Shown here piece by piece: positions 8,680 through 16,825 of a stretch of 33,297 nucleotides of DNA. Made by a program: the position numbers and the translations under genes. Location of the stretch: NCBI GenBank assembly GCA_937983055.1, contig CALJLA010000176.1, positions 1 to 33,297 of the forward strand, read 5' to 3'. Origin of the DNA: an uncultured Pseudomonadota bacterium (GTDB lineage Bacteria > Pseudomonadota > Gammaproteobacteria > Burkholderiales > Eutrophovitaceae). The stretch's first letter is position 1; every line of letters begins with the position of its first letter. A model generated the notes under the pieces. The model did not search any database and was not told the origin of the DNA. It was given only the letters and a program-made list of their open reading frames with translations.

Positions 8680-9339
8680 TCAGAGAATTCCATAGCGCTT
8701 GAACACTTCGCTCAGCTTCTCGCCCTTGAGCAGCGCTTCGCGGGTGCGGTCTTCTCCCGCGACCTTCTCGATCGCCAGCGCGATCGCCTCGTCGGCGCGC
8801 TCCCGCGGAATGACCACCACGCCGTCGGCATCGCCGAACACCAGGTCGCCGGAGCGCACCGTGACGCCGGCGCAGTTCACCGGCTGATCGCGCTCGATCA
8901 TGCGGGCGCGGCCCTTGGTATCGAGCGGGCCGATACCGCCATGAAATACCGGGAATCGCAGCGCGCGGATCTGGCGCACGTCGCGCACCAGCCCGTCGGT
9001 GACGCAGCCGGTCGCGCCCCGGCCGATGCAGGCGGTGGTGAGCAGTTCGCCCCAGGGCGCGATGCGCTCGGTCGGTCCGCCGCAGGCGAGCACCGGCACG
9101 TCGCCGGCCCCGAGGTCGTCGACCAGCGCCATCTCGACTTCGTAGGGGTTTTCGCCCGGCTGTACCGCCTCCACCGGCATGTAGGCGCCGGTGCGCGCCC
9201 GGCCCACCAGCACCAGGTTCTCGTCGAGCGGCCGTACGAACGGGCGCATGGCCTGCCCGCGCAGGCCGAGGCTGTCGAGCACGTCGGACAGCACCGCCGC
9301 GCTGAGGCTTTGCAATCGGGACAGGTCCTTGGGTGTCAT
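8680..9339 (-). CDS. RraA-like / HMG-CHA aldolase family protein
   Basis: 219-aa member of the RraA-like fold, which includes 4-hydroxy-4-methyl-2-oxoglutarate aldolases, oxaloacetate decarboxylases and the RNase E inhibitor RraA. The start is set at ATG 9339, preceded by AGGA; the product begins MTPKDLSRLQSLSAAVLSDVLD. Family landmarks are GELLTTACIGRGATGCVTDG and the substrate/metal-binding stretch RDVRQIRALRFPVF, followed by GVTVRSGDLVFGDADGVVVIP. That last motif and the length fit a metal-dependent pyruvate-type aldolase or lyase better than the shorter RraA of enterobacteria. Substrate unknown. Confidence 0.88.
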   Translation of the reverse strand: MTPKDLSRLQSLSAAVLSDVLDSLGLRGQAMRPFVRPLDENLVLVGRARTGAYMPVEAVQPGENPYEVEMALVDDLGAGDVPVLACGGPTERIAPWGELLTTACIGRGATGCVTDGLVRDVRQIRALRFPVFHGGIGPLDTKGRARMIERDQPVNCAGVTVRSGDLVFGDADGVVVIPRERADEAIALAIEKVAGEDRTREALLKGEKLSEVFKRYGIL

Positions 9340-9358
9340 GGCGATCGATCCTGAAGAA

Positions 9359-9613
9359 CAGTTCCGAGTTCCGGGCGATGCCGGCCTGCGGCCGGCAATA
9401 AATGCTTTCAATGCAGAGGAAAACAAAAAAGCGAGCAAACCACCAAGGCACCAAGCTCACCAAGCATCTGGTGCAGGGCTCCAGGCTCGAGGAAGAGCAA
9501 GAGCCAGGAACGAAGAGCTATCGTATATCGCGTTTCCTCTTTTCGCCTGTGTTCTCTGTGACCTCTGTGGTTAAAGTCGCTCTTCCAGGGACCCGAGCAC
9601 TGAGCAGCGCAAC
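9359..9613. repeat. Mosaic intergenic repeat, copy R2
   Basis: Starts 20 bp upstream of the RraA-like start with the same CAGTTCCGAGTTCCG (9359-9373) that opens R1. It continues with GGCCTGCGGCCGGC, GCTTTCAATGCAGAGGAAAA, ACCACCAAGGCACCAAG and CTCACCAAG. After a unique stretch comes the inverted module CTGTGTTCTCTGTGACCTC. It fills the gap down to the membrane-protein gene, and no coding region is seen in it. Confidence 0.75.
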
Positions 9614-9618
9614 CTTGC

Positions 9619-10203
9619 CTACCCGCCGGGCAGACGTTGCCGCGCTTGCCACAGCGCATGGGTCTGCAGCACGAAGGCCACCAGCAGCAGCAAAAGCCCG
9701 ATCCAGACCACGTAGCGATTCGGTTGCTCGATCTTGTGCCGCAGCACCAGGGTGATGGCGGGCGTGGCCCGGGCGTGGCCGCTTTCCTCCAGCAGGAATA
9801 GATAGCGCCCGGGAAAATTGATCTCGACCGTGCCGAAGTCGGCCTTGCGACGGCCGGGCTCGGGATCGACCGTCAGCGTGCGCTCGAGCGTGGCGGAGCC
9901 GGATTGCTGCAGTGTTGCCTGGTACTGCAGCGCCGGCGCGTCGGCCGGCGTTTCGCGCGGAAATTCGAGTTCCAGGCGCAGCGACACCAGGTTCATGTCC
10001 GGCGACAGATCCAGCTCCACCGGGCGGTAGGCAAGGCTGTTGTGAAAGCGCAGGATGCTGCCATCGGGCAGCACCCAACGGTCACTGCGCTCGCGCAACT
10101 CGATGCGCTGCGCGGTCTCGCCGCTGAGATAGACGCAATAACCGTAATACGCCGGGCCGAGCAGCAGGCCCAGCACCAGTAGCAGGGGAACCATGGGATG
10201 CAT
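9619..10203 (-). CDS. Membrane-anchored protein of unknown function
   Basis: I do not recognise this family. From ATG 10203 (an in-frame ATG at 10194 is also possible) it encodes 194 aa. One hydrophobic segment lies at the very N-terminus (MVPLLLVLGLLLGPAYYGYCVYL) and another near the C-terminus (YVVWIGLLLLLVAFVLQ). The roughly 120-residue middle is hydrophilic and rich in beta-strand-like patterns (ILRFHNSLAYRPVELDLS, VEINFPGRYLFLLEE), suggesting a periplasmic beta domain held by two membrane helices. It is transcribed divergently from the phosphoketolase gene and may share its regulatory region. Confidence 0.7.
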   Translation of the reverse strand: MHPMVPLLLVLGLLLGPAYYGYCVYLSGETAQRIELRERSDRWVLPDGSILRFHNSLAYRPVELDLSPDMNLVSLRLELEFPRETPADAPALQYQATLQQSGSATLERTLTVDPEPGRRKADFGTVEINFPGRYLFLLEESGHARATPAITLVLRHKIEQPNRYVVWIGLLLLLVAFVLQTHALWQARQRLPGG

Positions 10204-10263
10204 GGGCGGCTTATACGTGAGAGCCCCGGCCCGAGCAAGCGCCGCCGGCAGGCCTTCAGGCGT

Positions 10264-10277
10264 TTGAGCCAGATCAA
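10264..10277. promoter_or_regulatory. FNR/Anr-like box between the divergent genes
   Basis: TTGAGCCAGATCAA matches the FNR/Anr/Dnr consensus TTGAT-N4-ATCAA at nine of ten positions. Its centre is about 100 bp before the phosphoketolase ATG and about 67 bp before the divergent start. An AT-rich stretch GGTAAAAATT at 10321-10330 could be the -10 area of the phosphoketolase promoter, which would place the box near -60, a position used by class I FNR activation. Read directly as a motif; its activity is inferred. Confidence 0.45.
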
Positions 10278-10369
10278 GCGCCGGGCGCATCGTGCCGCGG
10301 CGCTGCGCGTTCTCGCGTAAGGTAAAAATTTGCCGCCCGCCAACCGGCGGCGACGTATTGGAGCCCGAT

Positions 10370-12796
10370 ATGGATACGCCCGAAACCGATACCGTCTCCG
10401 CGCTGATTCCGCGCGGAACCGCCCGCGCCAGCGTCGACGGCGCGCCGCTCGCGAAAGACGAACTCGCGCGCCTGCAGGCCTTCTGGCGCGCCTGCAATTA
10501 CCTGGCGCTCGGCATGATCTATCTGCAGGACAACCCGCTGCTGCGCAAACCGCTGAAGGCGGAGCACATCAAGAACCGCCTGCTCGGCCACTGGGGCGCC
10601 AGCCCGGGCCTGTCGTTCGTCTACACGCATCTCAACCGGGTGATCCGGCGCGACGATCTGGATGCGATCTTCATGGCGGGGCCGGGACATGGTGCCCCCG
10701 GCGTGCTGGCACCCGTGTATCTGGAAGGCAGCTACTCCGAGATCTATCCGGAAAAGAGCCAGGACGAAGAGGGCATGCTGCGCCTGTTCCGGTCGTTCTC
10801 GTTCCCCGGCGGCATCGGCAGCCACTGCACGCCGGAGATGCCGGGCTCTATCCACGAGGGCGGGGAACTGGGCTATGTGCTGTCGCACGCCTGCGGCGCC
10901 GCATTCGACAATCCCGGCCTGATCGTCGCCGCGGTGGTGGGCGATGGCGAGGCCGAGACCGGGCCGCTGGCCACCGCCTGGCACATCGGCAAGTTCCTGA
11001 ACTCGGCGCGCGACGGCGCGGTGTTGCCGGTGCTGAACCTGAACGGCTACAAGATCAACAACCCCACGCTGCTTGCGCGCATTCCGCGCGAGGAACTGGA
11101 CGCGCTGATGCGCGGCTACGGCTGGACGCCGTACTTCGTCGAAGGATCGGACTTCGAATCCATGCACCAGGCGATGGCGGCGACGCTCGACCATTGCGTG
11201 CGCGAAATCCGCGCCGCGCAGGAACGTGCGCGCAGCGGCGGCGATGCGCGCCGCGTGCACTGGCCGATGATCGTGCTGCGCAGCCCGAAGGGCTGGACGG
11301 CGCCGGAAGAAGTCGATGGCCGCCGGGTGGAAGGTTTCTGGCGCGCCCACCAGGTGCCGATTGCCGACGTGAAGACCAGTGCCGAGCATCTGAAGCTGCT
11401 CGAGCGGTGGCTGCGAAGCTACAAGCCCGAGGAACTGTTCGACGACGCGGGCGCGCCGGTGGCCGCGCTGCGCGAGGTGCCGCCCCGGGGCGCGCGGCGC
11501 ATGGGCGCCAATCCGCACGCCAATGGCGGCCTGCTCAAGCGCGCGCTGCGCATGCCGGATTTCCACGACTATGCGGTGCGGGTCGAGCGGCCGGGGCGCG
11601 ACCGCGCGTTCAATACGCGGCCGTTCGGCGCCTTTCTGCGCGACATCATGCGGCGCAACCCGGACGCCTTCCGGGTGTTCGGCCCGGATGAGAACACCTC
11701 GAACAAGCTCGACGCGATCTACGAGGTGAGCAAGAAGCTGTGGCTGGCCGAGCGCTTTCCCGAGGATGCGGATGGCACCGAGCTGGCCGCCGACGGCCGG
11801 GTGGTGGAAATGCTGTCCGAGCACACGGTCGAAGGCATGCTGGAGGGCTACCTGCTGACCGGCCGCCACGGGCTGCTGTCCAGCTACGAGGCGTTCGTGC
11901 ACGTGGTTGACTCGATGTTCAACCAGCACGCCAAGTGGCTGGATATCTGCAGCAACCTGTCCTGGCGAAAGGAGATCGCTTCGCTCAACCTGCTGATCAC
12001 GTCGACGGTGTGGCGGCAGGACCACAACGGCTTCACCCACCAGGACCCGGGCTTCATCGACGTAGTGGTGAACAAGAGCCCGCGCGTCACCCGCATCTAT
12101 CTGCCGCCGGACGCCAACTGCCTGCTGGCGGTGGCCGACCGCGCGCTGCGCAGCGAAGACCTGGTGAACGTCATCGTCTGCGACAAGCAGAACCATCTGC
12201 AGTACCTGGACATCGACCAGGCGGTGGTTCACTGCGAAAAAGGCATCGGCATCTGGGACTGGGCGAGCAGCGACCGCGGGGCCGAGCCCGAGGTGGTGCT
12301 GGCCACCGCCGGCGACATTCCTACCCTCGAAGGTCTGGCGGCGGTGTCGCTGCTGCGCGAGGAATTTGCCGACCTGAAGCTGCGCTTCGTGAATGTGGTG
12401 GACCTGTTCAAGCTGCAGCCGCCTTCCGAGCACCCGCAGGGCTTGTCCGACCGCGACTTCGACAGCCTGTTCACCCGCGACAAGCCGGTGATCTTGAATT
12501 TCCACGGCTATCCCTGGCTGATTCATCGCCTGGCCTACCGCCGTACCAACCACGACAACATGCATGTGCGCGGCTACAAGGAAAAAGGCAGCATCAACAC
12601 GCCGCTGGAGCTGGCCATCGAGAACCAGATCGACCGCTTCAGCATCGCGATCGACGTGATCGACCGGGTGCCGCGCCTGCAGGTTGCCGGCGCGCATGCC
12701 AAGGAACGCTTCCGCAACCTGCAGATCGAATGCGTGCGCCACGCCCACCGCCACGGCATCGACCGGCCGGACATCACGGACTGGCGGTTTGGGTAA
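10370..12796 (+). CDS. xfp: Phosphoketolase (xylulose-5-P/fructose-6-P)
   Basis: Cytoplasmic thiamine-diphosphate enzyme that splits xylulose 5-phosphate (and often fructose 6-phosphate) with phosphate, giving acetyl phosphate and a shorter sugar phosphate. The 808-aa product has the usual family length. It shows GPGHGAP (104-110), YLEGSYSEIYPEKSQDE, the SHCTPEMPGSIHEGGELGY region, the ThDP/Mg motif GDGEAETGP (191-199) and a C-terminal domain ending DITDWRFG. I chose ATG 10370; an upstream in-frame ATG at 10292 adds residues unlike the family. An FNR-like box upstream suggests low-oxygen control. The last 11 codons plus 3' flank recur downstream of the cytochrome gene (see the repeat at 16508). 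Dual or single substrate specificity cannot be decided. Confidence 0.96.
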   Translation: MDTPETDTVSALIPRGTARASVDGAPLAKDELARLQAFWRACNYLALGMIYLQDNPLLRKPLKAEHIKNRLLGHWGASPGLSFVYTHLNRVIRRDDLDAIFMAGPGHGAPGVLAPVYLEGSYSEIYPEKSQDEEGMLRLFRSFSFPGGIGSHCTPEMPGSIHEGGELGYVLSHACGAAFDNPGLIVAAVVGDGEAETGPLATAWHIGKFLNSARDGAVLPVLNLNGYKINNPTLLARIPREELDALMRGYGWTPYFVEGSDFESMHQAMAATLDHCVREIRAAQERARSGGDARRVHWPMIVLRSPKGWTAPEEVDGRRVEGFWRAHQVPIADVKTSAEHLKLLERWLRSYKPEELFDDAGAPVAALREVPPRGARRMGANPHANGGLLKRALRMPDFHDYAVRVERPGRDRAFNTRPFGAFLRDIMRRNPDAFRVFGPDENTSNKLDAIYEVSKKLWLAERFPEDADGTELAADGRVVEMLSEHTVEGMLEGYLLTGRHGLLSSYEAFVHVVDSMFNQHAKWLDICSNLSWRKEIASLNLLITSTVWRQDHNGFTHQDPGFIDVVVNKSPRVTRIYLPPDANCLLAVADRALRSEDLVNVIVCDKQNHLQYLDIDQAVVHCEKGIGIWDWASSDRGAEPEVVLATAGDIPTLEGLAAVSLLREEFADLKLRFVNVVDLFKLQPPSEHPQGLSDRDFDSLFTRDKPVILNFHGYPWLIHRLAYRRTNHDNMHVRGYKEKGSINTPLELAIENQIDRFSIAIDVIDRVPRLQVAGAHAKERFRNLQIECVRHAHRHGIDRPDITDWRFG

Positions 12797-13200
12797 GGGG
12801 CTGGCGCCCCGGTGCTGCGTACTGTGTGCCGAGTGCTGCGTGAGGACGGCCTTGCGGCCGGCTTCAGAGGCTTTCAACGCAGAGGCGCGGAGGACGCGGA
12901 GGAAAAGCAAGGGCGTTTGAGAATCACCTCGCGTTTCGTGTCCGGGTTTTGGTTTCCTCCGTGCTCAGAATCGCCTTACGAAGCACTGATTACTTGGCAC
13001 CGAAAACCATGAAAGCGAAACACGCAACACGCCGCGAAACGGCTGGTTGAGTGTGTGCTCATGTTTGCGGGGCCAACCTGAGCAACCGCCAAAGGCATGA
13101 AGCGGTTCTTTCGGTCTCTGTTTCGCTTTTCCTCCGCGCCCTTTGTGTCCTTCGCGCGTCTGCGTCTCTGGGTCGAAGGCAGCTAACGCGGGCCGAAGGC
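12797..13200. repeat. Mosaic intergenic repeat, copy R3
   Basis: Begins directly at the phosphoketolase stop with the hairpin GGGGCTGGCGCCCC (12797-12810). It continues GTGCTGCGTACTGTGTGC, a palindromic GGCCTTGCGGCCGGC, and TTTCAACGCAGAGGCGCGG with AGGACGCGGAGGAAAAGC. A middle part follows with GCGAAACACGCAACACGC and CAACCGCCAAAGGCATGAAG, then the inverted module TTTCGCTTTTCCTCCGCG. The stretch 13201-13338 after it holds no gene that I can support. Confidence 0.75.
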
Positions 13201-13338
13201 AAACAAACGCTGGGATCGGCTGTCTTCAGCGCCCGCCGCAGTGAGCGTCGTCCGGGCCGCGGCGGCCCTCGCGTTGCCGGTGTCGCGGAACTGGCCGGGT
13301 TCGGCGGGGACGTGCCGCGCGCTGGCGCGGCACGGCGG

Positions 13339-13698
13339 TTACTTTTTCTTGCGCTTCCATTTGCTGGCGCACTGCACGGGCGTGTTGCGCACCAGTTGCT
13401 CCTGCGACTTGGCGTTGGCCCAGTGGATCGCCTCGTGAGCGATTCCCTTGGACAGGTTCTGCAGCGTGACCTCTGCGCCAACCAGGTCTCCGGTGAGCGT
13501 ATCCCCGACCTCCGGAAGAGGATTCGCTTTGAGGGAAAACAGGCCGAAGGCCTCCGCCGGATTTCCATCGGGCATCTTGACGACGAAATATCCGCAGGTC
13601 GGATCGAGCCATGTGACTGGCACCTCGTCCGCCTGCGCCGCTGAAACGGCAAGGATGGTCAGGATCGGGGCCAGAAGAAGTTTCGCGCGTGAAGCCAT
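13339..13698 (-). CDS. Small exported protein of unknown function
   Basis: 119-aa protein with a clear Sec signal peptide (LLLAPILTILAVSAAQA, cleavage expected after residue 23, before DEVPV). The mature part is about 96 residues with two cysteines (DPTCGYF and VQCASKW), which could form a disulfide in the periplasm. It ends in a basic tail KWKRKKK. GAGAGGA upstream of the ATG is a good ribosome-binding site. I do not recognise a family. It is divergent from the PQQ dehydrogenase gene, more than 500 bp away, so a functional link is possible but not shown. Confidence 0.75.
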   Translation of the reverse strand: MASRAKLLLAPILTILAVSAAQADEVPVTWLDPTCGYFVVKMPDGNPAEAFGLFSLKANPLPEVGDTLTGDLVGAEVTLQNLSKGIAHEAIHWANAKSQEQLVRNTPVQCASKWKRKKK

Positions 13699-14252
13699 GC
13701 AGTCCTCTCTTTTTCTGATGTGAATGCGGCGCGCCGGTTGCGCCGAAAAGGGCCATGCTCGTCATCAGGCTGCCTGCGGGTTAGTGCAGGTCAGCGCATT
13801 CTTGCACAGCTTGCCCTAGCTGCGGCGCAGCATGAGTTGAATTGGTAGATGCTGTTGACATTTGCCCTGACCTTGCGGAAATTACCGGGCAGGCAGGTGC
13901 GGCACAAAGACAGTGCGGACGCTGGCGCCCGAGCGTGTGATCGCGGGTGTCAGCTACCGCACGGAAGACGTGAATGTCTTGGGGAGGATGTCCGTAGTTG
14001 AAGCGCTGAGCCGAATCACCCGCAGTGCATCCGCAGCCGGGACACTTGCCGCGTGCGTCGTTCGCCGCATTGCGGTGCCGCCTGCGGGCGGCTTCAACCT
14101 GCAACTCCCTCCAGCAGTCGGGTCATGCTGTATGCAGCCCGCGCCACTGAGTGTGCGACTCCGCTTTCGGCATTGTCTGCGGATCGCTCGCAAGCGCCCG
14201 GAAGGGCATCTTAGAAAAGCGAAAACGCTGCAGTAACGAGAGGAGGAGCACA
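13699..14252. promoter_or_regulatory. Long divergent intergenic region upstream of the PQQ dehydrogenase
   Basis: 554 bp between divergent genes with no supportable gene; the open frame over 13913-14236 lacks a ribosome-binding site and recognisable content. A consensus -35-like TTGACA lies at 13855-13860 without a good -10 partner. A short perfect hairpin GCCGCCTGCGGGCGGC lies at 14077-14092. AGGAGGAG at 14241-14248 is the ribosome-binding site for the dehydrogenase. The length suggests regulated expression or a long leader. Confidence 0.4.
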
Positions 14253-15956
14253 ATGAAGCACAAGGCGACAGGGCTTGCCCTGAAATCGGTGGTTGCCGCA
14301 ATGGCAACCGCCGGTCTCGTCGGGCTGGTGCAGGCAGGGCCGGTGTCCGACGCAATGCTGGGCGCGGAGGCCGGGGAATCCTGGCTGCACGCGAACGGCA
14401 ATTGGGCCGGGCATAGGTTCAGCACGCTGAACCAGATCGATAACAAGAATGCGGGTCAGCTCAAGCTGGCTTGGGCCGTTTCCACTGGCGGCAAGACCGA
14501 CGCCATGGCGACGCCCATTTACCATGACGGATTGCTGTACTTCCCGCAGGACAACAAGGTATTCGCCATCAGCGCGGACGACGGCAGCATCGTGTGGAAG
14601 TACGAGCACACCCTGCCGGAAGACTGGGGTGGCTACAACGTGCCGTTCTTCACCGGCAAGCACCGCGGCGTGGCGATTTCCGGCGATCACGTCTATTTCC
14701 TGTCGAACGACAACAAGCTGCATGCCCTTCACTACAAAACGGGCAAGGCGAAGTTCGTCAAGGACTACCAGGACAAGGGCCTTCCGTACCCGAAGGACTT
14801 CTCCAAGGCACAGGACTCGAACGGATACGTAAGCACCGTGGGTCCGCTTGCCATTCCCGGTGCGATCCTGCTGCCGATGAACGCCACCGACACCGGTGGT
14901 CTGCCCGGGTATGTACTCGCGGCCAGCCCGGAGAACGGCGAGATGCTCTGGAAGGCCAACATGATCCCGGTCAAGGGCGAGGAAGGCTACGACACATGGC
15001 CCGAGGGAAGCCACGAGTACGGCGGCGCCGGTCCGTGGATCGTCGGGTCGTATGATCCCGAACTCAAGATGTACTTCACGGGCACGGCCAATGCGTACGA
15101 GTGGAACCCGAAGAACCGTGGCGGCGGCGAGATGGACAACGTGGGCGCCGCCAGCATCGTGGCGGTAGACACGACAAACGGCAAGGCGGTGTGGCGCTAC
15201 GTCGGCGTGCCGGGCGATCCCTGGGATTACGACATTCCCCAGACGCCGATGGTGATCAACATCGACGGCAAGAAGACCATCGTCCAGCCGAACAAGACCG
15301 GGTACATCCACCATCTCGATGCGCGCACCGGCAAGTTCCTGAAGGCCGACAAGTTCGTCGACAAGGTCACCTGGATCAAGGGCTACGACAGCAACGGGCG
15401 TCCCGTCGGCATGGTGCCGCTGCCCGAAGAAGGCGGCGATCCAGTCGAGGTCTGGCCGGGGCTGCTGGGCGGCACCAACATGTATCCGAGCGCGTACAAC
15501 CCGAAGTCGGGCAACATTCACATTCCCGCCGCCGAATCCGGCATGAAGTACGGATTCGAGGACATCAAGGTGATCGCCAACGTGCGGCACTTTGGCGCCT
15601 ACCAGGAATTCATCTGGGGTGACGAGATCGACAAGGCGGTGAACGTGAAGACGGGCAAGGAAGTCTGGCGCGATGTCCAGAAGGGCAAGCCGGGCTATGC
15701 GGGGGGCATGCTGACCACCGCGGGGGGCATTACCGTCTACACGACGCAGAGCGGGCACTTCAAGGTGGTCGACGAGGCCAGCGGCAAGGTCCTGTATGAC
15801 GTGAAGCTCGGCACCGCAGCCAAGTCCGGCCCGATGACGTTCATGCACAAGGGCAAGCAGATGATCGTGCAGGCGCTTGGCGGGCAGGCCCAGTTCGGAC
15901 GGGATGAAATTCTCAAGACCGAATTCGGCCACGGGATCTACGCCTTTACGCGGTAA
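14253..15956 (+). CDS. PQQ-dependent dehydrogenase (quinoprotein alcohol dehydrogenase family)
   Basis: Periplasmic quinoprotein predicted to oxidise an alcohol, aldehyde or sugar. The start is ATG 14253, after AGGAGGAG. A signal peptide (SVVAAMATAGLVGLVQA) precedes 567 aa of predicted eight-bladed propeller with repeated 'G..vW' blade motifs (DDGSIVWKY, ENGEMLWKA, TNGKAVWRY, KTGKEVWRD). TGTANAYEWNP matches the region with the metal-binding Asn. VAVDTTNG holds the probable catalytic Asp, and the residue two positions later is Thr, not the Asp typical of lanthanide enzymes. GDPWDYDIPQTP follows. The protein has no cysteine, so the vicinal disulfide of methanol dehydrogenases is absent. A terminator and then a cytochrome c gene follow. 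Substrate unknown. Confidence 0.9.
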   Translation: MKHKATGLALKSVVAAMATAGLVGLVQAGPVSDAMLGAEAGESWLHANGNWAGHRFSTLNQIDNKNAGQLKLAWAVSTGGKTDAMATPIYHDGLLYFPQDNKVFAISADDGSIVWKYEHTLPEDWGGYNVPFFTGKHRGVAISGDHVYFLSNDNKLHALHYKTGKAKFVKDYQDKGLPYPKDFSKAQDSNGYVSTVGPLAIPGAILLPMNATDTGGLPGYVLAASPENGEMLWKANMIPVKGEEGYDTWPEGSHEYGGAGPWIVGSYDPELKMYFTGTANAYEWNPKNRGGGEMDNVGAASIVAVDTTNGKAVWRYVGVPGDPWDYDIPQTPMVINIDGKKTIVQPNKTGYIHHLDARTGKFLKADKFVDKVTWIKGYDSNGRPVGMVPLPEEGGDPVEVWPGLLGGTNMYPSAYNPKSGNIHIPAAESGMKYGFEDIKVIANVRHFGAYQEFIWGDEIDKAVNVKTGKEVWRDVQKGKPGYAGGMLTTAGGITVYTTQSGHFKVVDEASGKVLYDVKLGTAAKSGPMTFMHKGKQMIVQALGGQAQFGRDEILKTEFGHGIYAFTR

Positions 15957-15997
15957 GCGTCATCGACTGTCAAGCAGGAAATCTCCCGGTCGTGATT

Positions 15998-16028
15998 GGA
16001 GCGCGCGCGGTGCGCGCGCTCCTTTTTT
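15998..16028 (+). terminator. Rho-independent terminator after the PQQ dehydrogenase
   Basis: A perfect 11-bp stem, GGAGCGCGCGC and GCGCGCGCTCC, with a three-base loop is followed by six T residues. It lies 42 bp after the dehydrogenase stop and about 80 bp before the cytochrome c start. It should end most dehydrogenase transcripts, so the cytochrome is either expressed at a lower level by read-through or has its own promoter. Confidence 0.9.
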
Positions 16029-16107
16029 CTCGCCGGGCCGGGCGATCCGGCGCCAGGCAGTGACGTTGAAAGCTTCAAGAAAATGTCCAGATTCAAGGAG
16101 TAAAAAA

Positions 16108-16500
16108 GTGCGCAGCCTAGTTCGTGTTCTGATCCTTGCGGTGCTGCTCGGTGCCGCGAATGTTGTCGGCGTTTCGGCGCATGCGGAGGAAGTTCCCGAG
16201 GCAAATCCATTCTCGGGCGATGCCAAAGCCATTCGCGAAGGGCGTTCCTGGTTTAGAAACGCCTGTGCCAACTGCCATGGCGGGCGTGCCGACGGTCAGG
16301 GCGAGCGCGGCACCGGCGCCGACCTGCGCAAGTTCAATAAGGGCTTCAAGGATTTCGTGACGATCGTCCTGGACGGGCGCCAGGTTCAGGGCCGCATCCA
16401 GGGCATGCCGGGATGGCGCGGCGTGCTGAGCATGGAAGATATCTACCGCATCGGCGCCTATCTGGAGACGCTTGCGATCGAAGGCGCCAACTGGAAGTAA
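16108..16500 (+). CDS. c-type cytochrome, probable partner of the PQQ dehydrogenase
   Basis: 130-aa class I cytochrome c, likely the periplasmic electron acceptor of the upstream quinoprotein. The start is GTG 16108, preceded by AAGGAG (16095-16100). A signal peptide ends near AHA (residue 26). The haem motif is CANCH (Cys53, Cys56, His57), and the probable axial ligand is Met100 in GRIQGMPGWRG. The short C-terminal helix DIYRIGAYLETLA completes the fold. Spacing, strand and compartment support pairing with the dehydrogenase, although a strong terminator separates them. No PQQ biosynthesis gene is in the window. Confidence 0.9.
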   Translation: MRSLVRVLILAVLLGAANVVGVSAHAEEVPEANPFSGDAKAIREGRSWFRNACANCHGGRADGQGERGTGADLRKFNKGFKDFVTIVLDGRQVQGRIQGMPGWRGVLSMEDIYRIGAYLETLAIEGANWK

Positions 16501-16507
16501 CGCCGGG

Positions 16508-16822
16508 CGACCGGCCGGACATCACCGACTGGCGGTTTGGGTAAGGGGCTGGCGCCCCGGTGCTGCGTACTGTGTGCTGAGTGCTGCGTGAGGCCGGCCC
16601 GGGGCCGGCGCTAAACGATTTCAACGCAGAGGCGCAGAGGACGCGGAGGAAAAAAGAAGCGATAACTCGATATCTCTGCGTCTCTTCGCGCCCTCGTTTT
16701 TCGCTTCCGTCATTGTTGGTGGCCTTGGTGCCTTGGTGGTTCGCTTCGCTTGTCGTTCTTGTCTTTCCTCTGCGTCCTCAGCGCCTCTGCGTTGAATTGA
16801 TTCAGGACCGGCAAGGCCGGCA
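16508..16822. repeat. Mosaic intergenic repeat, copy R4, with a captured copy of the phosphoketolase 3' end
   Basis: Bases 16508-16593 match 12760-12845 at 84 of 86 positions by eye. The match covers the last 11 codons and stop of the phosphoketolase gene, the GGGGCTGGCGCCCC hairpin and the TGCTGCGTACTGTGTGC module. Here the gene end has no gene body before it. The rest holds a GC palindrome, TTTCAACGCAGAGGCGCAGA, and at its right end an inverted copy of the left part of R5 (16716-16789). Confidence 0.85.
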
Positions 16823-16825
16823 GAG

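Noticed and set aside
10274..12910. An 878-codon open frame antisense to the phosphoketolase gene
   Set aside because: High-GC third positions of the real gene create long antisense frames. Its translation is rich in Arg, His and Gln with no recognisable domain, while the sense strand is an unmistakable phosphoketolase.
13913..14236. 107-codon plus-strand frame in the PQQ dehydrogenase leader
   Set aside because: No ribosome-binding site, no recognisable motif, and mixed low-complexity composition; treated as non-coding.
14253..15956. Assignment as a lanthanide methanol dehydrogenase (XoxF)
   Set aside because: The extra Asp two residues after the catalytic Asp is not present and the adjacent cysteines are missing, so only the broader PQQ dehydrogenase family is claimed.
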